Assembly: GCA_037447655.1 (NCBI GenBank)
Contig: JBBHKE010003096.1
Span: 1-58,463 of the forward strand
Direction: 5' to 3'
DNA length: 58,463 nucleotides
From: Zygnema cylindricum
Lineage: Eukaryota; Streptophyta; Zygnematophyceae; Zygnematales; Zygnemataceae
In this document: positions 21,491 through 32,500 of the stretch, piece by piece
Numbering within the stretch: position 1 is the first letter of the stretch
Layout of the letters: every line of letters starts with the position of its first letter
Notes under the pieces: model-generated
The model's input: only the letters and a program-made list of their open reading frames with translations
Database searches by the model: none
Told to the model about the DNA's origin: nothing
Translations under genes and position numbers: made by a program

Positions 21491-21960
21491 GATGCATAAG
21501 GTTTTGTGATATTGTGACGTCATTCTGACTTGATAATGTCACCGTCATTAATTCGAAAAAAAATCACCATAACTTCTCTATTTTGTCTTTTCACATCAGA
21601 CATGCTATTAAACTTAAACCCAAATGTAGTCATAATACATTTTTTTGAGCTTTTCCATTTCGTGCGTGTATTGTTGTGTTTCGTTTTAGAAATTATGAGA
21701 TAAGCGTGATAGTGTGAGAGGGAGAGGAGAGGCAACGGCGTCGTGGTCTTTGGCAATGGACCCATGAATGAAAGTGGAGGTCCGAGACCCCTACAATTTT
21801 TTTCCACGTATGCGCGTGACTGCCAAGGATAGAAATAGCGAGTACTCTCCCTCGTGCAAAAAATTTAACATTTGTGTGCCATGTGCATGAACGGTTTTTT
21901 ATTCGTTGTCCAAGTGGTACTTTAAATGAAGTCACATTGCCAGGTGATTTTGGTTAAAGT
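21491..21960. repeat. Relative of the Y-family interior
   Basis: Shares in order with 15390-15860: TTGTGACGTCAT, AGTGTGAGAGGGAGAGGAGAG, GGCAACGGCG, CCCATGAATGAAAGTG and GAGACCCCTACAATTTTTTT. Y termini were not found here. Confidence 0.65.
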
Positions 21961-22867
21961 TTCCAAATCAGTTTGAATCGTGAGCGCGTGGGTCTAAAAG
22001 AGACGTCCAACATAATATAAAAGACGCCACAATTAAAGTAAAATCAAAGTATCAAGCTGATCGCCATTGTACTACGATTTTCACAAATCTCGTACGGCAT
22101 AAGATTTTGTTGTTACATCATGAAACTTTAAGAGAGAATGGTGTAGTGTAGAACATCTGTTACTTTGTTATATCAATTTGTGTTATTGTCTCTAATTTGG
22201 GTTTAAGGCATTTCGCTAAGAAACAATTAAATCTAATTTATGCATAACTCTACTTTTGGTACATTTTTCCCATAGTGTACCCGTGTGTAACAAGGTTTCC
22301 TACCTTTCAAAAAATCCCATTACTGCATTCACTCTCAACCATACATTGCATCTATTGGGAGATACACATCCACATAGAAGCACTCACATAAAAGATCAAC
22401 ATTTATTAAGAAAAAGCTTTTTGTCCGCATAACATTTAGCTTAGTCTCTTGCCCTTTTGGCTCAACCCTTCTTTTAAAGTCTCTTTCCACTGCCCTCCAC
22501 TCTTAGGTAATTCCCAATATTAACTACTAAAACACTAAGTAGTTAGTTAGAGATTTCAATGCAAAAACCCCATTACTCCATTTTGGGATTATTTGCTCAA
22601 GACCAAGTTTAGTCACGAATTTCCACAAACTTTTCCAAAGGGAAAAGATGCTTTCTTTCTTTTCGACTTCCCTATTTATCCATCGTTGCCTTGGACCAGC
22701 CTGGCCAAAGTCAACGCTTCGTTGAACAGGTTTTCACCTGGGCCAATCATTGATCAGCTACGAGTGAGACTCACCAATGCAAAAGTATGTGAAGTCTTTA
22801 ACTAACTACGTAGCATTCTCTAACCAATGAAACGCTACTTTTCACTACGTAACATTTTCGTGCAAAA
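21961..22867. other. Gene-free stretch
   Basis: 22180-22285 repeats the block at about 17325-17430 (TTATTGTCTCTAATTTGGG and following). The rest holds no gene I can support. Confidence 0.4.
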
Positions 22868-23330
22868 GTGAGCGCGAATCAAAACGTGACTTCAAGGGAA
22901 CGCGTGTCACAAATTTCACACACGAAATTATTGACGAAATTACATAAAGTGACGATGACGTTTCATACTAAAAATTGTACGAAACGAACCATCACGACCC
23001 AAAGTTGTTCTAACTGTTTAGTGCGAAAGATTCAATCGCGACGAATTATACGTAACGAACGTATTGAACAATTTGAAAAAATTGAAAATCGTTAATGATT
23101 TTTCATCCGTATTATTCCGTACATGTAAAAGAATTGAATTTTACACATAGCGCAGTTTGTAAATTTTCTGTTAAATGAGCGCTAAACAATTTAAAACATT
23201 TAATATGTATCACACTCCACGTGTGTATCAGGATTTTCTCATTGACTGGTAGCTGACAATTATATGTTAGTCGACTGCGAAATGGCGTAGTGCCAGGTTC
23301 AAATCTCGGCCAACGCCAAAAAATGATCAA
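22868..23330. repeat. Dispersed repeat, possibly SINE-like
   Basis: Matches 36705-36990 in order (AATCGCGACGAATTATACGTAAC, TTCGTACATGTAA-type word, CGCAGTTTGTA, GAGCGCTAAA, TATGTATCACACTCCA). Near its end (about 23308-23322) is AGGTTCAAATCTCGG, a B-box-like pol III element; a matching A box is not clear. A tRNA-derived SINE is possible but unproven. Confidence 0.5.
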
Positions 23331-23390
23331 AGTCCGTTTGTCTTTGTGCTTCCTTGCGGTTTTGTTTTCACCATTCCATGGTGTACTGTA

Positions 23391-23931
23391 CACCGCCAAT
23401 CGTTATTAGCGTTGTGTACGCTAATTCCGTCCCGCTTTTTTGTTTGTTTTATTATCCATTAGTGTAGTTCATTCTATTTTTTTCTTTATTCTATTTAGGG
23501 TTGCTTTCAGTACGTTGTCTCTTAAATAGAGTGGTGTACGGTCAGTGTCAGAACGTACATAAATGTACCTTTTTAAGTTAAAAAATACAATAAATTAGTT
23601 TTAGTAACCGCGGACGCATGAGAATGTGCGTTCTAAAAATGAAAAAAAACCATGTCGTAAAAAATCCCGCTCGCGCATATTCGTCTAACAGCCGCGTTTC
23701 GACTGTGTGAATGTACGATTTGTGTACGATTAGTCAGATTTTGTACGGGGACCTATATTAGTGTAAGCATGTTTGCGACCGACAATTTTTTTTTCAAAGA
23801 TCCAAATTACCATAACCAAACAATTAGAATGTATGATTTTTTCCAAAATTTTCAAATTCTTAAATAGCGTACACCACAGTAATTATTTTTATAAGCTAAA
23901 AAAACTTACACGCTAATAACGATTGGCGGTG
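23391..23931. mobile_element. K-family MITE, complete
   Basis: CACCGCCAATCGTTATTAGC at the left, inverted complement at the right, TA on both sides (23389-23390, 23932-23933); 541 bp. Best reference copy of K: the fragment at 1-123 is nearly identical to its right end. Confidence 0.85.
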
Positions 23932-23939
23932 TAGTTTCT

Positions 23940-24700
23940 CTTCACGAGAAAACCGGCGGCCTTCTAGAAGCTTCGGCCATGGCTTCCGGCTAGGGTTTTC
24001 CATCCTTCCCATCGTGTATCCGACACCAAATTCAGTGTGCGGATACTCAAAAAAACGTATTTTACAACACCTTTTAGCTGGTGGGCAAATCAGCTCCATC
24101 CGCTCTTTCGTTTTTTCCTAATCGGAGTTGTCAATCTTGGCTGTTTTCCTCTTTTCCTTTGTGGGCGTCTCTTCCAACCTTTGCCGCCCAATTTGGCGCG
24201 CCATTAGCCAGCGATCAAGATTTTCACACTTACTGCAATTTTTCTGTCGACATAAGGTCGCTCTGTGGGGAATTGATTTTTAGCCGGCGACCTTCCAAGG
24301 GGTTTGGCCATCGCTTACTCCTACAGTTTTCTAACCTTCTCTCCGAGTATACGGCGCCACATCTGGCGTGCAGGTAATCTAAAAAAAAGTATTTTCCACA
24401 ACCTTTCTATACGTGGAAATGCCACTTTCATCCGTTTTTTGTTTTTAACTAACCGGCTCTGCCGCTTGCGGCCGATTTCCCAACAAGAACAATTTGGCCG
24501 ACGACCTTCTACACCCTCTGGCCTTGGCTTTCTGCTGGGGTTTCCTGAGCTTCTTTGCGTGTATCTGCGGCCAAATTTGGCGTGCTGGTACCCTTTTAAA
24601 CTTACTCTAAAAGCAATTAGACTTAAGTTTATTCGATTTCTTTTCTTTTGTTCCCCAAGGGGCATTCTTTTTTCACTTTTCTTTTAGTTACTCGGATCCA
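23940..24700 (+). repeat. 5' leader repeats of the non-LTR element
   Basis: Related blocks GGCGGCCTTCTAGAAGC (about 23951), GGCGACCTTCCAAGG (about 24286) and CGACGACCTTCTACACC (about 24502) each lead into GGCCATGGCTTCC/GGCCATCGCTT/GGCCTTGGCTTTC and later ATTTGGCG(T/C)GC. Diverged direct repeats upstream of the coding part resemble the monomer arrays of other non-LTR leaders. No ORF1 recognised. Confidence 0.5.
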
Positions 24701-24786
24701 CCAAGGGGAGCTTTCCGAGAAAATTGTGCACTACCACCAAGCGCGCAACAACACAAGCGCTCGCCATCCACTGACGCCCGGTCTTA

Positions 24787-25460
24787 TGGCCCCTCACAAG
24801 CGGCGTGCGTCAAGCTCCACGTCGCCGTCTACTTCAGATCACGCTCGGCCACGTTTGATCACCGCAGATGAGACCCTTAATCCTTTGCTACCCACCTCCC
24901 AAAGCACCACTCTCCCCCTCCCTACTGTATAATTACCCCCATCCACGGTTCCCTCCATCATTCCAAACGTTTGCACAGACCCATGTGGGGTTGATCATCC
25001 CCCTGATATCACGCCTACAATACCTTCTACAACCCTTATTTTCATTCCCACCTTTAAGCAATGAGCCTCCCCCTCCCATTGTTGCCCCTTACCGTCCACC
25101 CCATTTTTAGGAGCATTCTCCACCTTTGCATCCCATCCCTCTTTCTGAACCACCTTCTTGCCTCAACCATCAAGTATTAGTCCAACTAGGGTGCCTTGTC
25201 CTCAGTGTGGAACGCTATATGTGGCGGGGGGTGGTTTGTCGAGGCATTTGAAGTCATGTCCTTTTACTCGTAATGGCATCCCGACCCCCGACAAGGGCCA
25301 GACTTCTCCACCAATTGTTCGTCAACAACCATCTCCTACTGATTGGCAATATTTTCGTCGCCTCGACGTTTTAGGGTGCTATCACTTGGGCTACCCACGC
25401 CCTCGATTGTACACTTGTATCCCAAGAAATCTTCGTGATTCTGTCCAAACGGCTCCTTGA
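24787..25460 (+). pseudogene. Non-LTR ORF, N-terminal zinc finger part
   Basis: From an ATG at 24787 (MAPHKRRASSSTSP) through a proline/serine-rich stretch with three stops to a C2H2 finger at about 25196-25260 (CPQCGTLYVAGGGLSRHLKSC). In R2-type elements such N-terminal fingers bind the target DNA. The segment PSPTDWQYFRRLDVLGCYHLGYPRPRLYTCIPRNLR follows before a stop at 25458-25460. Broken by several stops, so inactive. Confidence 0.6.
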
Positions 25461-26250
25461 TTTCCTTTAGCGTTATTGGCTAAAGACATCGCCAACGACG
25501 CGGCATGGCACTAACTCCTCCTTTTTCCTCTTAGGGTTTTGGTTTTGCCAACAAGGGGGGGTGCAAGCGGGGTTCGTGAGACGAAGGCTCGTTGCCAACG
25601 ATTTTTGAGGGGGGATTGGGAGTCATTACAACAGGAGCACATGGATCGTGTCATAGGTCTTTCCATGTCCCCTCCCAAGCGTCATGCCCCACTTCCAAGC
25701 TCCACAGCGAGATTACATCGGGCGGTCCACCTTGGTCGTTTTGGAGAGTTTTATTGAGCTGCTCGTGTGCTTCGACCCTTCACCCCGTCTCCGTCTTCAG
25801 AGGCAACAGTTGAAGCTTTGCGTTTGCTCCATCCTCCCGGCCGTGACGACATCATTCCTTTCGTTGAGGTGCATGATCCACTCGAGTCTTTCGACTTAGA
25901 GCGAGACGCATTTACAAAAGCATTGGTTCGGTCTCCTCATCTTTTGGCAGGGGGCCCATCTGGCATGGTTTTATGAACTCCTACGAGATGTATTTCCTCT
26001 TGAGACCCCCTCTCAAGGATTTGACCTTCTTTTTAAAGTGGCTTCTGGAGTGGCTCGGGGGGACGCCCCTCACCATGTTATACTACTTTTCTCTGCGGCA
26101 CGTCTCGTAGCTGTTTCCAAACCAACTGGCGGCATTCGTCCTATTGCTATTGGAGAAGTTTTGTACCGATTAGTGACTCGTGCAATGTGTATTCAACTTC
26201 ATAGGGCCATCAATGACCACTTTACACAGCACCAGTTTGGAGTCCCTACC
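25461..26250 (+). pseudogene. Non-LTR ORF, region before and start of RT
   Basis: Pre-RT region in changing frames (LLHPPGRDDIIPFVEVHDPLESFDLERDAFTKALVRSP near 25830-25940), then a readable RT start at 26038-26250. It contains ARLVAVSKPTGGIRPIAIGE, the RT motif 2/3 region, and YRLVTRAMCIQLHRAI. Interrupted exactly at 26250 by the solo LTR. At least two stops or frameshifts upstream. Confidence 0.75.
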
Positions 26251-26769
26251 TGAAAGATTACAAACCAAATAAAATACACATACAACAATGGTGTTCCACC
26301 AAAAACATTCAATATATTAAGCACAATGCAAATACAACTCTTTTTCTTCCTTCCTTTTACTTCTGACCTTTCTACGCCTCCTTAACAAGCTACGCCTCCA
26401 AAAGATAGATAACCACTAAGTCCCAACAAGTATATGTATGTACACAACTAAAACGCGTAAGAGTCAACGCGCCGAAAATACGACCGAAAACTGCGAACAG
26501 GTTTGAACAACAAGGTAAGACTAGAAAAGGTCAAACGTGAACCGACTTGAACTACGCGGTACGACTAGACTTTACGAGAACCAAAACGAACAAATAATTT
26601 CCACGTCACTTGTACGGTACGACCCAAATTTACGTGAAACGAAACGAACAAACATTTTCTACGTCACTTCAAATATCTAGCGACGAGACTACTTTCGTCG
26701 CTAGTCGTCGCTTCTTTAGCTACGAGAGAATCGCGTCGCTAAGTAAGTGCTTAGTACAATATCCTAACA
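26251..26769 (-). mobile_element. Solo LTR of copia family E in the RT
   Basis: 519 bp beginning TGAAAGATTACAAACC and ending ATATCCTAACA (minus strand TGTTAGGATATTG...TAATCTTTCA), flanked by CTACC on both sides (26246-26250 and 26770-26774), a perfect 5-bp target duplication. Same family as the LTR at 50134-50575 plus 54814-54940. The RT reading frame lines up again directly after the second CTACC. No internal sequence is left. Confidence 0.93.
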
Positions 26770-27266
26770 CTACCAAGGGGGGTTGTGAGGCAGTTGTTCA
26801 TGGCCTTTGGGCTCTGCTAGACCTCTATCTGGATTGGGTGGTCATTCAAGTGGATGTTGCCAACGCATTTAACACAGTTAGCCGTAATGTTATCTTTCGA
26901 GAATTAAGGCATGCTCCATCGCCGATTAACCAGATTTTCCCTTTTGTGCGTGCCTTTTATCCTTGTCGAAGCCCCCTTATCTTTCCTCTTGGCGGTCGCT
27001 TTGGTGGTGTTGCCACTTTAGAATATGCGACTAGCACTCGCCAGGGTGATCCTTTAGGGGCACCCCTCTTTGCGTTGGCTCACCTTCAGGCATTGCGAGA
27101 ATCTGCTGCGGCTTTCCCAGGTTGTTTATTCCCTTTGATTGCGGATGATACGCATATTGTCGGGCCCCAAGACCAAGTTTTGTCTGCCTTCACCCATTTT
27201 GCAGAGCAACTTTGTAAGATCTGTTTATCAGTTAAGCCATCTAAATGTGTAGCGTGGTGCCCCTAA
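26770..27266 (+). pseudogene. Non-LTR reverse transcriptase, catalytic half
   Basis: RT continues with GGCEAVVHGLWALLDLY, IQVDVANAFNTVSRN (motif A, catalytic Asp in VDVANAF), TRQGDPLGAPLFAL (motif B) and FPLIADDTHIVGP (motif C, ADD where many have YADD). Then the thumb start SVKPSKCVAWCP before a stop at 27264-27266. The enzyme would copy RNA into a nicked chromosomal target. The catalytic residues persist although the ORF is broken. Confidence 0.8.
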
Positions 27267-27920
27267 GGCTTAATTTCTGACTACCCCGTCCCTATGGGTT
27301 TTCAATTCACATCTTAAACAGAGGGAATTAAAGCTTTAGGATCCCCTATTGGAGCCCCATCGTTTGTGAACCAAGTTGTTGGTGATGCTTTACTGGAGGA
27401 CCTTTTGCACTCGGATGACCTTCCTAAGATCTCTGACTCCCTGGTGGCTTTCGCAATCCTCACTCGTTGTTTTGCTCAACGTCCTCTTTATCTTGCCCGA
27501 ACTGTCCCACCAACGCCCTCATTTTTGTCTTCTCTTAAGGACTTCAACGACAAACTTTTTAGCCTACTCCACCACCTCGTTGGGCATGGAATTTTTGATC
27601 GGCCAGAGGGCTCGTTTGCCCGCCAACAAGCAAGCCTCCCTTTTTCGAATTGTGGCTTAGGTTTGATTCCCGTGGCTAGTGTTGCTCCGACGACATATTT
27701 GGGTAGTTGGGCTTTGGTGGCACCTACCATCACCTCTCGATTTATTGTCGATGACGTTCCAATCCTGGCACAGGTTGTTCCTAAGTTGGAGGAAAACCTT
27801 TTTCCTTTTCATGAGACTCTTCTCTCCGCGCGTGCACTCCTCCCACCTGATGCACAAACTAGGTTCCACCATTTCCAACTCTTATTTCCGACAACAACTT
27901 TCATCTTCAACAACGTGTAA
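27267..27920 (+). pseudogene. Non-LTR ORF, post-RT region
   Basis: After a stop and a second stop near 27315, the frame from about 27325 to 27920 reads GIKALGSPIGAPSFVNQVVGDALLEDL, ARTVPPTPSFLSSLKDFNDKL, then a hydrophobic stretch to a stop at 27918-27920. Corresponds to the thumb/connector between RT and nuclease in R2-like proteins. No catalytic motif of its own recognised. Confidence 0.65.
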
Positions 27921-28782
27921 CTGAGCAATTGGCAGCCGTTGAATTCCATAACCTTTTAAATGCGCTACCATGTGCTCAATCGCGTGCTCGCCTGCGTTCG
28001 TGTTCTGGGCAAAGGGCTGGTGCGTGGTTGCAAGCCACGCCGATTTTTTCATCTCTTCGTTTGACGTCTGACAAGTTCACATTTGCCGTACGCCTTCGAT
28101 TGGGTTTGCCTTACCCTACGCTTCTTGGGCGACCCCATTGTGTTTGTAACCAACCTATCGACCCGGACGGGATTCATATACTCCGTTGCTCCAGGGGCGG
28201 TGAACATACTGTTGCACATGATTTGGTTCGCGACTCAATTGCTGCAATTGGCACCGACGCAGGCTACACCGTGAGGCACGAAGTTTCTCATGTACTACCT
28301 CCTCGCTCCCAGTCTAATGGCCTTCGAAGTCCTCGGGTGTTTTCCTCTATGGGGCTGGGAGGACTTTGGGTGATGTGGTCCTCACGGATCCGACTGGGAC
28401 CCACGTTTCTTCTTGCGCGGCGGTTCATACGGGCGTGGCGGCTTGGGACGTAACAACTTTTAAGGAAAGAGATTACGCTCACTGAGACTCGGCGGACCAA
28501 TTTGTGCCATTTGCTGCAGAAATTTTCGGTACTTTGGATAAGTCTTTTGATGATTTCCTCCACAACTGTGCGAAGAATACATTTGAGTCGCGAGGTCTGG
28601 GGAGCCCTCCCTTGAGCCTTCTTGTTTCATTTTACCGTCAACGAGTATCAATAGCTCTTCAGCGAGCGCAAGCCGCGACCCTTCTGCGGCGGAGCACGGT
28701 GGCGGATGACAGACGGGGCCTCCCAGATCTTCCACCAAGGGATCCAATCCACATCCATGATCTTCGAGGGTGTGGAGTTTAG
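27921..28782 (+). pseudogene. Non-LTR C-terminal zinc motif and nuclease-like region
   Basis: Contains CVCNQPIDPDGIHILRC (CxC..H..C, about 28139-28190) followed by HDLVRDSIAAIG and, after a frame change near 28340, LGDVVLTDPTGTHV (about 28364-28405). The spacing resembles the CCHC plus PD-(D/E)xK-like endonuclease of R2/NeSL/Utopia elements. A TGA at 28483-28485 is followed by more in-frame sequence (FVPFAAEIFGTLDKSFDDFL) to about 28782. Nuclease identity is inference from motif order. Confidence 0.6.
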
Positions 28783-29016
28783 TTTGTTAAGGTTGTGTAA
28801 TTTTACCCTTTGTATAGTGTCATCTTTAGTAAACTTGCTTAGTTTTGTTAGTTATTCTAAATTGATTTGGTGTCTTCACATGTTTTCTTTACCTTTGTTT
28901 CCTTTGGCTATTTTTTAGCATTAAGCGTTTATTTCCCTTTTTTGAACCCTTTTGTACCTTGTTGGATTTTTCCATCGCTTGTTTTGAAATAAAGTGATAT
29001 GTATTATTTAAAAAGA
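28783..29016 (+). other. 3' UTR and A-rich end of the non-LTR element
   Basis: T-rich untranslated stretch ending in GAAATAAAGTGATATGTATTATTTAAAAAG, an A-rich terminus typical of target-primed elements. At 29017 the sequence changes to a dispersed repeat. Confidence 0.5.
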
Positions 29017-29330
29017 AAATGAAGAAGAAGTTCGTACAATTTTCAAACTTACCGCGCGCAAATAGTGTGACATTTCAAACGTTTTTTTTCGAAAGTGTCC
29101 GTACATTCACGATAAAATTACGTACATGTTGCGTGGAATTTTTGTTTAGTGTACTGGACAAAAAGTATTAAAACTGCGACGTATGTTTTTTTCAATTTCC
29201 GTACATTTTTGTAAAAAAACGTACACTTTACGGGAAATACTGTACTTTTCACGTAAATTACCGGACAGGAAGTACGTCGCATTTTTTTGCGATTTTTTCA
29301 ACAGTCACGAATTTTACGTATAAATTGGAA
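29017..29330. repeat. Dispersed repeat (relative at 37430-37790)
   Basis: Shares with 37430-37790: ATGAA(G/C)AAG...GTTCGTACA, CGCGCGCAAATAGTGTGA, TTTTTTTCGAAA(G/A)TGTCCGTACATT, and TGCGACGTATG/TGCGACATATG. No gene. Confidence 0.65.
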
Positions 29331-29997
29331 AAATTGAAAAAATCGAACGATTTGAATAACAACGCATCACGGAACGACTAAATGGTTTATTAGTACTTTA
29401 TAGAACGTAAGCCTAAAATTCCACTACTAATTTGACCTTTTACTCTTTACAACGAAGACCCTTTTGTTATTTTAACCTCGCGCTGTCGCCTAAATACCCC
29501 AATCCCTATATCTTTTTAAATACAACTTCAATTCTTGCGGTTTTTTCGCGGACGTCTAACTAAAATTCATAACTCTACATTACAAACTCTTATATACCCA
29601 TTTATGAGCAAGTTAGATCCCTTATTACTGTTACACCGTGTTCGCATAGTCCACGTTTGAATATGTGAGATCAAGTTCGCGTGATTTTCCCTCGTCTTTA
29701 TCATTGAGAATTAAATCTGAGCGTGCTTTTCCATGTTGACGCACTCACTTTCGCGTGTCGACGCCTTTATCTCACATTTTTTCTATACGATTGTACGAAA
29801 TAAGAGCAGATTTTGTACGGATTGACACGTTTCGCACACTATTTAAAACTGTCCAAATTAGAGTTATTAACGCTAAATGAACAGTGCCTATATTAACGTA
29901 AAATAGCAATTAGAGTCCTCAATTCTATTTTAGGTTCTAGGGTCAAAATTTGGGGGCGCCGAATTAGCGCTATTAACGCCAATAGCGATTTGCAGTG
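29331..29997. mobile_element. K-type element right part with embedded repeat
   Basis: Ends AACGCCAATAGCGATTTGCAGTG followed by TA (29998-29999), a K-type terminus, preceded by GGGGGCGCCGAATTA as at 17230. The stretch 29655-29800 is an inverted diverged copy of the 260-bp unit at 18037-18555. The left boundary is not defined. Confidence 0.45.
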
Positions 29998-30383
29998 TAG
30001 CGTCAAACACACGAATTTTGGTAATTTTTTAAATAGTCTCGTGTACAAAACGTGTCAGTTTGTACGAAAAATGTTCGCAATTTTTCGCTAAATTACAAAA
30101 GAAAGTGTACGCTGTCGACACTAGAAATTGAGGTCAAAAGCACTCAGATTTGATTCCCAGTAATAAAGACGAGGGTGCGCGACCTGTTCTCACATGTTTA
30201 AACCGTTTATGTGAATATTGGATATAGTGGCCAACTGGCCACAATATGGGATTATTCGAATTAGTGTGTGTGTGTTAATAATGTTTTGTTTGCTAGAGGT
30301 TATGAAACCTAATATAGCGTTAGTACCACTGTGGTTTTATTTACACTAATGAATTTTTAACTTTATAAACGATTCACGGTGTA
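29998..30383. mobile_element. K-type element remnant
   Basis: Right end CGATTCACGGTG + TA at 30370-30383. The interior (30110-30215) repeats the CAGATTTGATTCCC...ATAAAGACGAGGG...CTGTTCTCACATG block of 18037-18555. The left terminus is degraded. Confidence 0.45.
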
Positions 30384-30627
30384 CTCTTTTGAGATAATCG
30401 GCCCGTTCGTGGTAAGCCGACAGCGAACAAGCCCGTAGAGATGGCGATTGCAGGTACTTCTGGTTTCGGCAGAAACTGCCAATTGTCGCTCTAAGTCACT
30501 AACAGACTTCTTGCTGAACAAGAAATTTCGCCACGAGTCCGAAATTCGGCAGGAAACCGCGTAACTGTACGGTACGCCTTTGACATCTTGTCACGTCAGA
30601 ACTTTCTCGGCGAACAATTTCTGGATC

Positions 30628-30635
30628 ATATATAG
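30628..30635 (+). promoter_or_regulatory. TATA box of C2/glycine-rich gene 1
   Basis: ATATATAG in GATCATATATAGAGACG, about 155 bp before the ATG and 30 bp before a plausible transcription start near 30660. It is the only clear TATA element directly upstream. Confidence 0.5.
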
Positions 30636-30789
30636 AGACGTTAAGCATCACAAGGTTTCTTTATTTCAAGTTTAGTGGAGAAAGTTCGCAAATATCTCCT
30701 CTTCACCTTTTTAGGTTTGCTTTTTATTACCTGTCTCAAAAAGATTTTCTCCTGTTTGAGCTTGTACTTTACTAAATCGTACAGCAACC

Positions 30790-31635
30790 ATGCCTTCAAG
30801 AGAAGTTGAAGTGAACCTAAATTCTGCTAAAGATTTGAAGCGCGGGAAACTTTTTGGCAAGCAGTCACCGGCAGCTCTTGTAAGTGTTTCTGGCAGCAGT
30901 CAGCGGCAAGCATCTCGAGCCTGCATAAAAGGGAACGCCGACCCTGTCTGGAACGAGCAGTTCATTTTTACAGTTGACGAGAGTGTATTGCTTGGTCGCA
31001 GTCCCACCGTAACCATTCAATTATTTAGTTCTTCCGACTTTCACGAGTCTCCTTTAGGAACTGCCTACGTGTCTCTTACGTCTGCTGTCAACAAAACTGG
31101 AGAACTTCAGTTTGGCGATCACAGAGTATATCGGCCCAGTGGACGAGTTCAAGGTCATGTTAATGCTTCTGTAAAGGTTACTGGTCCAAAGTTTTCAAGT
31201 GAACAGCTGGAAAGTTCAAAGAATGCGAACCAGGCACAGCATCAGCCGCCGCCACAACCTTATGGGATGTCAGGTTATGGAGCTCCATCGGCACAATATT
31301 CACCTTACGGTTCTGCTTATGGATATCCTCAAGGACCACCACCACCGCAATATTACCAACCTGGATATGGTCAGCAGCCACAAGTTGTATACGTACAGAG
31401 AAACGGAGGAGGCTATGGAGGCGGTTATGGTGGTTATGGTGGTGGAAGTAGGTTTGGAGGTGGACGAATGGGAGGTGGAGGAATGGGAGGTGCTGGCATG
31501 GGCATGGGTGCTGGTTTGCTAATGGGAGGTCTTGGAGGGTTAGCGTTGGGAGAAGCTCTGGACAATGATTGTGGAGGTTGTGGCGGAGGTGGATGTGGTG
31601 GAGGTGGATGTGGTGGTGGGGGATGTGGCGGTTAG
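30790..31635 (+). CDS. C2-domain glycine-rich protein (SRC2-like), gene 1
   Basis: Complete intronless frame of 281 residues, start in a good context (AACCATGCC). Residues 1-135 form a C2 domain: VEVNLNSAKDLKRGK at the start, NADPVWNEQFIFTV (49-62), SSSDFHESPLGTAYVSL (80-96). C2 domains bind phospholipid membranes, often with Ca2+. Few of the usual acidic loop residues are kept, so Ca2+ dependence is doubtful. Residues 150-200 are rich in Pro, Tyr, Gln and Gly; 205-240 are glycine-rich. A hydrophobic glycine segment (AGLLMGGLGGLALGEAL, 241-257) could touch or cross a membrane. The end is a CGG/CGGGG repeat with five cysteines. The layout matches plant SRC2-type cold/stress-induced membrane-associated proteins, though the Cys-Gly tail is unusual. 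A paralogue lies convergently at 34193-35032. The function is by family analogy only. Confidence 0.88.
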   Translation: MPSREVEVNLNSAKDLKRGKLFGKQSPAALVSVSGSSQRQASRACIKGNADPVWNEQFIFTVDESVLLGRSPTVTIQLFSSSDFHESPLGTAYVSLTSAVNKTGELQFGDHRVYRPSGRVQGHVNASVKVTGPKFSSEQLESSKNANQAQHQPPPQPYGMSGYGAPSAQYSPYGSAYGYPQGPPPPQYYQPGYGQQPQVVYVQRNGGGYGGGYGGYGGGSRFGGGRMGGGGMGGAGMGMGAGLLMGGLGGLALGEALDNDCGGCGGGGCGGGGCGGGGCGG

Positions 31636-32500
31636 GCCTAGTGATGCTTTGTTAGTAGGTGAAAGGGAAAGGTTATGCTATATCCATTATGAGGAGGAGT
31701 AAGGTACGCCGTCTTGTGAAGAGATAGGGTATATAGTGTAAACAAGATACTGTCCAGTCTGTATATTAGTAGCAAAAGAGTGTACAGGATTTTTTGAAGA
31801 AAATACCGTTTATGCCTCTCATCTGAGAAATTGATTTTGAACGTATGTTATAATTTTGCTGATGTGAGGGTTTATAGGTTGTGGTAGGGCGGGAATGGTA
31901 GCCTTTTGAATATATGCATGTTCGTAGAAGCTGGCAACTTTGGCTGTTCTTTCCCAGTATTCGATTATTCTAAAGCTGAATGTTGAATTTATAATGAGGT
32001 GTTAGCAAAGGATAATAAATACATGCCCTGAATAATTTGTTTTATGTTTCCAGGATATCTGAGAGATGTAAGCAGAGTAGAAATTTTGCCTTGTTTGGAG
32101 GGAAGTAAATAAATGCCTTTCACCTTTATTTAATCTGAGTGGTTGGTCTTGTTTGAAGTATACACTCTAAAGCTTGTTTGTGCCAGACGTGATTGGCTTG
32201 CAAAACTTCATCAGAAGTGTTTAACATATGGTAAAAAGGGCATGTATGTATCAATCTGTGACAATATCTCGGTTTGTGCTCTTTGTATATAGTAGAGAAC
32301 ATGTAAGTTTTGGAACAATACCATATGGCAGAAAAGCTTCCAAATTTTGCGAGATGTGGGAGGCTTGTTAAAAGAAATAAGGGATAGATATCCGGGGTTC
32401 TTACTACTAAAGGGAATAGCTTCATAAGGCTGAATTAAACAAACATGGAATTTTCACTCGACATTTTTGAAGTTATGGATGAAGTGTTTGTTGTCCACTA
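31636..32500 (+). other. 3' flank of gene 1
   Basis: No coding frame recognised. AATAAATACA at 32013-32022 is the most likely polyadenylation signal, giving a 3' UTR of about 400 nt; another AATAAA-like word is near 32107. Ends where the K element begins. Confidence 0.5.

Larger units (their letters stand above)
23934..29016 (+). mobile_element. Degenerate non-LTR retrotransposon
   Basis: Runs from directly after the K element to an A-rich 3' end (ATAAAGTGATATG...TTTAAAAAGAAAA, about 28986-29016). Order: repeated 5' leader, zinc finger, RT, CxC..H..C motif and a nuclease-like segment after RT. This order (nuclease after RT, single frame, N-terminal zinc finger) fits the R2/NeSL/Utopia type with a restriction-like endonuclease. 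Less AT-rich than its surroundings. Many stops and frameshifts, plus a solo LTR inserted at 26251. A target duplication was not identified. Confidence 0.75.

Noticed and set aside
23238-23322. tRNA gene near AGGTTCAAATCTCGG
   Set aside because: Only a B-box-like word; no D-arm or acceptor pairing could be found. Kept as a possible SINE-like repeat.
24081-24687. ORF1 of the non-LTR element
   Set aside because: Open frames in the leader are short, overlap on both strands, start at non-ATG codons in part and show no RNA-binding motif.
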